From positions 25,542,466-25,606,465 of the forward strand of contig OY726565.1 in the NCBI GenBank assembly GCA_963383645.1: a stretch of 64,000 nt of DNA. Reading direction: 5' to 3'. The stretch is from Muscardinus avellanarius. Taxonomy: Eukaryota > Chordata > Mammalia > Rodentia > Gliridae. Below, in pieces: positions 58,039 through 64,000 of the stretch (its first letter is position 1; each line of letters starts with the position of its first letter). Under the pieces are notes generated by a model, which made no database searches, had not been told where the DNA came from, and saw nothing but the letters and a program-made list of their open reading frames with translations. The translations under genes and the position numbers were made by a program.

Positions 58039-58266
58039 GCCGGGCATGGTGGCGCACACTAGTAAGCCCAGCATTTGGGAGGCTGAGACAGGAGGATTGC
58101 AGTTCAGGACAGCCTCAGCTACTTAGTGAGGCCCCCTGCAACTCAGTGAGACGCTGTTTCAAAGTGCAACATAGTGAGACTCTGTTTCAAAATAAAGAAT
58201 AAAAAATAGGGCTGGGGGGGGGTAACTCGGGGGTAGAATGCCCCTGGGTTCCATCTCTAATACCTC
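58039..58266 (+). mobile_element. B1-dID SINE with a small internal duplication
   Basis: GCCGGGCATGGTGGCGCACAC to CATCTCTAATACCTC. The GTGAGACNCTGTTTCAAA block occurs twice (about 58147 and 58173), a 26-base internal duplication. Confidence 0.88.
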
Positions 58267-58881
58267 AAAAAAAGAAAGCATCTATTATAACTATTAAGAT
58301 ATTATTAACATCTTTCAGTATAAAAGTCCGTGGTATTGTTCTCATGGGCTTACCCCAACAAGAACTTCCCAACAGCAGGTTCTTTGGGGACATTACTACC
58401 TTTTGTCATGTTCATGGGTGGTGTGTTAATTTTACATATTGCTAAGTGAATGGAGCTGATCTGGAAAGCCAAATACTATTGAGTTTGTAAGTACAAATTC
58501 TTAAACAGGTAAAACTGTAAACACAGGGAGGGGAAGATCCAGTAGGTGCAGCACAGGGGAGTTTTTAAGGAAGAGAAAATAGCCCATATGGTGCTGTCAT
58601 GAGAAATACAGGATATGAGGCACTTGTCAGAAGCCACAGACTTTACAGCACAAAGAGTAAACCTTACTGTATGTATATTTTAAAAGTCATTTTGAGAAGA
58701 CAGAATCTGTGGGTGGAGAGCAGCCTATGACAATGCAGTCTAACTGTATTCAAATATGCAAAACAATCTCACGGTAAAGGGAAAAGGAGCAAGCTGTAGA
58801 TCTAGGCGATGGTGAAAAACAGCGGAGTCTGGAAGATGAAATGAAAGCAAAATCCAAGGCTTATTTAAAAAGAGGTATGTC

Positions 58882-59068
58882 GTGCCGGGCGTGGTGGCGC
58901 ACGCTTGTAATCCCCGCACGGGGGAGGTGTAGACAGGAGGATCGCGCAGGTTCGAAGCCAGCCGTTTTGGCTTAAGAGACCCTGTTTCCAAAAATAAAAA
59001 AGTATAAAATAGGTCTGGGAGTGTAGCTCGGAGGTAGAAGGATTTCCAGGAACCCCAGTACTACCAAA
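58882..59068 (+). mobile_element. B1-dID SINE, deleted CpG-rich variant
   Basis: GCCGGGCGTGGTGGCGCACGC, AATCCCCGCACGGG and GGATCGCGCAGGTTCGAAGCC with CpGs intact; after CCAGCC it goes to GGCTTAAGAGACC. The right half is GGTCTGGGAGTGTAGCTCGG. Same diagnostic deletion as the copies at 39565 and 61656. Confidence 0.92.
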
Positions 59069-59176
59069 AAAGAAAAAAAAGAGGTGTTTCACACAGTGGG
59101 GCACGTTCCTCAAGTGTAGCCCCTATAACAAGAAGGAACTGGCAGTACTTTCCCTGAGTTACTGCAGCAGAGGTGA

Positions 59177-59428
59177 TGCAGCAGACAGCTTACACCTGTA
59201 AGCTCAGTACTTGGGAGGCTGAGACAGGAGGGCCACAGGTTCAAAACTAGCCTCAGCAGCTTAGTGGAGCCCTGTCCCAAAAGAAATAATAAAAAAGGGC
59301 TGAGGGTGTAGCTCAGAGGTAGAATGCCTCTGGGTTCAATCTCCAGTAGGTAGGTGGTTTGGTAGGAAGGAAGAAATAAAGGAAGGAAAGAAGGAAAGAA
59401 GGAAGGAAGGAAGGAAGGAAGGAAAGTT
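59177..59428 (+). mobile_element. B1-dID SINE with (GGAA)n tail
   Basis: The B1 half begins late (ACACCTGTAAGCTCAGTACTTGGG); the ID half GGCTGAGGGTGTAGCTCAGAGG ends in TTCAATCTCCAGTAGG. The tail is (GGTA)n then (GGAA)n and (GAAA)n at 59346-59428. Confidence 0.85.
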
Positions 59429-60284
59429 AGTGTAAAATGAATTATATATGCCACAATAATACGTGTTACAGAGATCTTCATTCCGTCTCAGCCTTACCTT
59501 GGCCATTCTGACAAGAAGCCAATGCTACACGTTCAGCTCCATAATAGTTAGGCTTAGTTTTTCCTTCTTTCTTAGGGGTTTTCACTTTTTTTCTAGTTTC
59601 TTGGTCTTATTACATATGTCTTTTGTTGGGGATATTATAGTAGCCTGGTTTTATTAATGGTCTTATTTTGTATATCTCATATACTTTAGGAGAAAGGTAA
59701 GCTAGGAACTCTACATATAACATGGTGTTCTACTTTGTGTGCTTATAATTAGCACCACAACAAAAATGTCTAATGGCAAAGAACATCAATCATTTTTAAG
59801 GGAGAACAATTATCTTTGAATTTATTCATCTCAAGGCTTTAGTTAAGCAGAGACAGAAGTTATTTCCCATAGTTTATCTCATAAGCTTTTATTCAATAGC
59901 ATTGAGTTGCGAAGAAACAGAACTGTATGTTTTCCTCTAGTGGGATGAAGTTTCTCTGGACCCACAGCATGCATAAAGAAGGCTGGGCAGCACATCTCAG
60001 CCAAGCCTGTTCAGGTCTTCTGACACTAGAGGCAGCTCAGAGTTAAGCTGGTTTTTTTTTTTAAGGTTTAAAAGATGGGCCAGCTCTAACTACATACAAA
60101 AGGCAATTTTCATGCACTTTATCAGCAGGAATGTCCCCAGTGAGACACACCAGCTCTGCCTTAGCAAAATCAAATCAAGATTAGGAGAAGAAAATGATTT
60201 TGCCTGGAGGGGAGGTTGAAAACCAAATGACCACAGAGGCCAAACACATAATATAGATCAAGGGAGACAAACTTCAGCTCAGGA

Positions 60285-60455
60285 GCCAAATTTTATTTTT
60301 TAAATGGCTTTATTAGATCGCAGCCAGGGCCTTTTGTTTACATATTGTCTGCAGCTCTTTTGCACAACATGGACAGGGTTGAATAGCTGTGACAGAGACC
60401 ACCTGGTGCTCAAGTCAAAAATCTTTTCTTTCAGAAAAGTCAGCTAATGACCCCT
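60285..60455 (+). mobile_element. Ancient hAT-type DNA transposon relic
   Basis: TTTACATATTGTCTGCAGCTC, GTTGAATAGCTGTGACAGAGACCACC and AGAAAAGTCAGCTAATGACCCC follow the same element as the pieces at 16885 and 17351. Confidence 0.6.
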
Positions 60456-60816
60456 AATGTCATGAAGAAATGGGTCTGGATAAAGAAATTCCCATTAAAA
60501 CGTGGCTGCTGAAACTCCACATGGGCGGCTGGGAGCCAGGGAACAGCAAGGCCTATGGAGAACGGGGTGGTCCAGCTCCATGGCGGATGTGGGCCATGCT
60601 GCTAAAACTTCTACTGATTTTCCAGAGAAACCAAGAATCTGAGTGTTTAAGTTTTTAAGTGTTAACAACCAATACAGATTTCTATTTGATATTTGTGAAG
60701 CCAGGCCCCTGCCTAAAACCTTGAATTGAAGGGAATTTATTCTCTAATATACAGCCATAAAAAGCAGAAGGAAAGGTTTGTAGTTTCCTATTTCAACACT
60801 TTCCAAAAGTTTCTTT

Positions 60817-61026
60817 TTTTTTTGGTGGTACTTGGAGTGGAACCCAGGGGCTTTTCTACCTCTGGCCTACACTCCCAGACCTATTTTATATTTTATTTGG
60901 AAACAAGGTCTCACTAAGTTACTGAGAGCCTCATTAAGTAGCTGAGGCTGGCTTCGAACCGGCGCGATCTTCCTGTCTCAGCCTCCCACACGCGGCAATT
61001 ACAAGTGTGCGCCACCATGCCTGGCT
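60817..61026 (-). mobile_element. B1-dID SINE, antisense
   Basis: Plus-strand TTGGTGGTACTTGGAGTGG, TTTGGAAACAAGGTCTCAC and GTGTGCGCCACCATGCCTGGC are the reversed ID and B1 halves. The right half is the variant TCTGGGAGTGTAGGCC type. Confidence 0.9.
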
Positions 61027-61293
61027 TTCTTTTTCTTTTTTAACTTGCTGAGTTTATTCCAAATTCCTGCTCATCCTTTGAGGGAAAAATTGAGGGCGCC
61101 ATCCTATTTACCTTTGGCTTCTGTTATATGAAAAATACATTAATTCCACCTCTAATTATGGCAAGTGCAGCAATTTTCTGTTTGCAGCTCTGGATGATGT
61201 AATCATCACCACCCACACGTGACCTGCCCCTTTCTGCCTGCCGCCTCTGTTAATTATCAATCCCGTTTTCCACATGTTTAAACTGAGTTAAGA

Positions 61294-61329
61294 AGGTTAA
61301 CTAGCTGATAGAGGTTAACTAACTGATAG
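61294..61329 (+). repeat. 18-base tandem duplication
   Basis: AGGTTAACTAGCTGATAG (61294-61311) is followed directly by AGGTTAACTAACTGATAG (61312-61329), one mismatch. Confidence 0.95.
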
Positions 61330-61655
61330 AGGCACATGGCTGGAAAGTGTCGGGGTTAGAAACAAATGCCCTAACCACTATTCTAACGAACTGTACTTCT
61401 ACACCTCTCGACCTGGACTGTGATGCAGCATCACCCGAGACTGAGGCTCCACGCCCTACGCGTCCCTGAGGGCAAATGCCTTAGGTCAGGGTGCAACAGA
61501 AATAGGGACTCTGCTATGATGATCCAGCTTGTATCTCCAGCGTTTCTACAGGGCAAAACCTTGTGAAAATATCTTGTTTCTTATGCCAGTGATCTGGAAA
61601 AAAAACAACCCTAACTCGGTTAAGATTTGCCTCTCTCTACCTCCTGGTCAATTTT

Positions 61656-61865
61656 TTTTTTTTTTTTTTTTTTTTTTGGTGATACTGGGGATGGAACCCA
61701 GGGGCCTTCTACTTCCAGGCTAAACTCCCAGACATATTTTTTTTATATTTTATTTGGAAACAGGGTCTCTTAAGCCAGCTAAGGCTGGCTTCGAACCTGT
61801 GCGATTCTCTCCTGTCTCAGCCTCCCAAGCGCGGGGATTACAAGCCTGCGCCACCACGCCCGGCC
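61656..61865 (-). mobile_element. B1-dID SINE, deleted CpG-rich variant, with target-site duplication
   Basis: The A-tail (T run) is on the left. Reverse strand: GCCGGGCGTGGTGGCGCAGGC, TAATCCCCGCGCTTGGGAGG, and the diagnostic GGCTTAAGAGACC. CTCCTGGTCAATTTT flanks it at 61641-61655 and 61866-61880. The perfect 15-base duplication and retained CpGs indicate recent activity. Confidence 0.94.
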
Positions 61866-61917
61866 CTCCTGGTCAATTTTGACCCAGTGAATTAAACAAA
61901 CTATGGATAGTGACAGC

Positions 61918-61918
<1 letters not shown>

Positions 61919-61963
<45 letters not shown>
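61919..61963. repeat. (CA)n microsatellite
   Basis: About 22 uninterrupted CA units, 40 bases downstream of the SINE at 61656. Confidence 0.95.
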
Positions 61964-61966
<3 letters not shown>

Positions 61967-62294
61967 TTGTCAATCAGAAATGAAGTTCACAATAGCTGTA
62001 GTAAAAAATGCATCTCTGAAGTGTTCTCTTTCTGCTATTAATACCTCAGAGTTGTGTTAGCTACAGTAACTGCCTAACGGTCACATGGTTTTCTGTAATT
62101 TCAAAGACCTACACATATGTCATTGCCAAATATTTCTGGTTTTTAAAAAACGAGTATCAATGTCATTATTTATATGAACACTAGAGGGCAGCTGTGTTAC
62201 ACTAATGGAGAAACCAATCCTGCCTGGAACTTTCTTAAAGAGGCAGTATCTCACCTCATACATGTGCAGAATGAAAGACAGGGTATGTAGACAA

Positions 62295-62332
62295 TAAATG
62301 AATGAATGAATGAATGAATGAATGAATGAATG
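62295..62332. repeat. (AATG)n microsatellite
   Basis: Nine AATG units. Confidence 0.95.
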
Positions 62333-62749
62333 ACAAATAGTTTTGAGCATTAAACAAAATATATGATAATTAATCCTCTGGTTATGTAAATTATCTGTGT
62401 GTGTGCCTAAAAGTTACACTTATAGAAGGTCACTTGTTTGACGAAGTTTTACATGTTTACAGAACTTGTGTAAATTGGTTTATATAGGAACCCACAATCA
62501 AATAAAATAACCTCAGCAATGCAAACAGGACAACTGGCCATTGCAAAACTTCAGCCTAAACTAAGCCTTTGTTTTTTACATTCAGTATTCAAAAGCAAGC
62601 TCATCTACCTATAGACTTTGCACAGGGAAACTAAATCATCCTTCTGTGGTCCAGCACAAAGACAATTTCAACTTCTATATCCAAGAAGGAAAAAGCATCT
62701 CAGCTCACAGGTCACATTGCTGGTGTCCACATACATATGATTCATCGTG

Positions 62750-62772
62750 TGCGAGCGTGCGTGCGTGCGTGC

Positions 62773-62806
<34 letters not shown>
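62750..62806. repeat. (GCGT)n(GT)n microsatellite
   Basis: Six or so GCGT units then about 15 GT units; alternating purine-pyrimidine with CpG. It passes into the tail side of the next antisense SINE. Confidence 0.95.
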
Positions 62807-62808
<2 letters not shown>

Positions 62809-62972
62809 ATTTCTGCGGATTGAACTCAGGAAGCAACACCCCGAGCCTATTTCATTTTTAATTTTGAAACATGGTCTCACTACGTTACTGCATACTGGCC
62901 TCCAGCCTATGGTCCTCCTGTCTCAGCCTTCCTATTAGCCTTCAGTAGTAGAGGCATGTAATCCCAGCACTC
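62807..62972 (-). mobile_element. B1-dID SINE, antisense, diverged
   Basis: Plus-strand GCGGATTGAACTCAGGAAGC, GAAACATGGTCTCACTACG and GAGGCATGTAATCCCAGCAC. The ID half is partly lost. Confidence 0.8.
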
Positions 62973-63473
62973 ACCTAGCATTCATCATTTAATTCATTCC
63001 TTTTCTTAGTGAGATTGAGTGCTCACGGGGCTCTGGGAGGGGTGGGAGAGGAAGCAAGACACTGCATGGTTAGGCACAAGCCCAAGTCGCATAGCCAGGA
63101 TGGCAAAGAAAAACAATCATATTTTTGCACAGCCGGCCCAATGTCCTGTGACAGACTGTATTTCCTCAAGTATAAAAATGAGGACAGACAGCAGCAGTGA
63201 CTGCTAAGCTGGCAGCGCTCTCAATCATCCGGCCCAGGCTGAGGGTGCGATGCTCTGTCGTGTCTGTGCTCCTCCTGAGCAGCTCTGTAAAGCTGTGTGC
63301 TCATGACTCCTGTGGTTCAGAAGGGGAAACCGAGCAGGGAGAGGCAGAGTCCCTGGAAGTAAGTGAGCAGACAGTGCAAGAGCCCTGGGACTTCCTCCAG
63401 AGCCACCTTCTTAAACATCGGCCGGGCCTGCTTCTCCCTGGGAGAAAAACTAGGCAGCACATGTGCACTTTTT

Positions 63474-63650
63474 ATGTTTGGTGGTATTGGGGATCAAGCC
63501 CATTCTGCCTCCATGCTACACCCCAGCCCTTTCTTCTTGTTTTTTTGTTTTGAACCAGGGCCTCACTATGTTGCTGAGGCTGGTCTTGAATCTGTGATCT
63601 TCCTGTCTCAGTCTCCCAAGTACTGGGTTTACAGGTGTGCCACCACTTTC

Positions 63651-63653
<3 letters not shown>
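63474..63653 (-). mobile_element. B1-dID SINE, antisense
   Basis: Plus-strand TTGGTGGTATTGGGGATCAAG, TTGAACCAGGGCCTCACTATG and GGGTTTACAGGTGTGCCACC. It begins a pair of antisense SINEs with (GT)n between them. Confidence 0.85.

Positions 63654-63693
<40 letters not shown>
63654..63693. repeat. (GT)n microsatellite
   Basis: About 20 GT units, between two antisense SINEs. It probably grew from the A-tail of the right-hand SINE. Confidence 0.95.
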
Positions 63694-63698
<5 letters not shown>

Positions 63699-63890
63699 GG
63701 TGATTAAACTGAGAGGTATTCTACCTCCAAGCTATACCCTCAGCTCTAGTTTTTATTTTTATTTTGAAACAGAGTCTCACTAGGTTGATAAGTCTCACTA
63801 CTTACTGACGGTCTTCTCAAACCTATGATCCTCCTGTCTCAGCCTCCCAATTACTGGAATTATAGGCATGCACCACCATGCCTGGCTCCA
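63694..63890 (-). mobile_element. B1-dID SINE, antisense
   Basis: Plus-strand GGTGATTAAACTGAGAGGTATTC, TTTGAAACAGAGTCTCACTAGG and GGCATGCACCACCATGCCTGGC. A small internal repeat of AGTCTCACTA is present. Confidence 0.87.
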
Positions 63891-64000
63891 GCTGTGCACT
63901 TTTTAAACAAGGCCAAAATGACTGTCAATGAAATGGTTATAATAATAATCTATGCTCTATAGTGGGCCATGTAGCATTAAACCCCAAAGGGCACAGATTA

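Larger units (their letters stand above)
56688..64000. other. COL9A1: COL9A1 intron (before the last exon), at least 7.3 kb
   Basis: No other Gly-X-Y exon with usable minus-strand splice sites is visible to the window end. Content: DNA-transposon relics, MIR, at least eight SINEs and several microsatellites, listed separately. At 57500-57890, 58270-58860, 59450-60280, 60460-60800, 61030-61290, 61400-61630, 61990-62280, 62340-62740 and 62990-63470 I see nothing more specific. Confidence 0.65.

Noticed and set aside
59480..59515. Possible small COL9A1 exon on the minus strand (AATGGCCAAG followed by GTAAGG)
   Set aside because: Only about 10 bases lie between the nearest AG and the GT, with no Gly-X-Y coding; a chance donor.

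Overview
This is vertebrate nuclear DNA, almost certainly from a rodent of the squirrel group (ground squirrel, marmot or a relative). The best evidence is more than 30 copies of a fused SINE: a 7SL/B1-like left half (GGCGTGGTGGC, GCTGAGACAGGAGGAT) joined through an A-rich linker to an ID/tRNA-like right half (TAGCTCAGAGGTAGAATGCC, CTGGGTTCAATCCCCAGTACC). That B1-dID architecture is typical of sciurids. There are no bacterial or phage features, and long open frames are absent apart from short exons and dead retroelements.

Two genes face each other tail to tail. On the + strand, ten coding exons (2537 to 40736) form the 3' end of COL19A1, the type XIX collagen chain. All junctions have usable GT/AG sites and join in phase into 262 codons: the end of one Gly-X-Y domain, the non-collagenous helical NC2 segment split over two exons by a 15.6 kb intron, the COL1 domain with two Gly-X-Y imperfections, and a short NC1 tail with a C-x4-C pair. 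A long, repeat-poor 3' untranslated region follows, with candidate poly(A) signals at 45552, 45891 and 48131. On the - strand, the last coding exon of COL9A1 (56687 down to 56503) encodes the end of its COL1 domain and NC1, also with C-x4-C, and has a poly(A) signal about 700 bases downstream at 55794-55799. Human COL19A1 and COL9A1 are also convergent neighbours, so the arrangement looks conserved. Both are FACIT-type collagens that act in extracellular matrix.

Layout: 1-40736 is COL19A1 introns and exons; 40737 to about 45.9 or 48.15 kb is its 3'UTR; 48.7-55.2 kb is a pile of 5'-truncated LINE-1 copies; 55.2-55.8 kb holds CA-rich simple repeats; 55.78-64.0 kb is the COL9A1 3'UTR, last exon and part of the preceding intron. 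Introns hold LINE-1 pieces (two with 5' inversions), one long old LINE-1 with 5'UTR, ORF1 and partial ORF2 remains, ancient DNA-transposon, MIR and L2-like fossils, SINEs (some nested in each other) and many microsatellites.

No new biological system is visible. The observations most worth checking are a 210-base direct duplication 1310 bases apart at 98.6% identity, two acceptors 15 bases apart before the last COL19A1 exon that decide whether a collagen imperfection is kept, a CpG-rich SINE subgroup with a shared internal deletion, and well-preserved nested insertions. Repeat boundaries are read by eye and good to roughly 5-30 bases. Family names are from memory of consensus sequences, not from a search.
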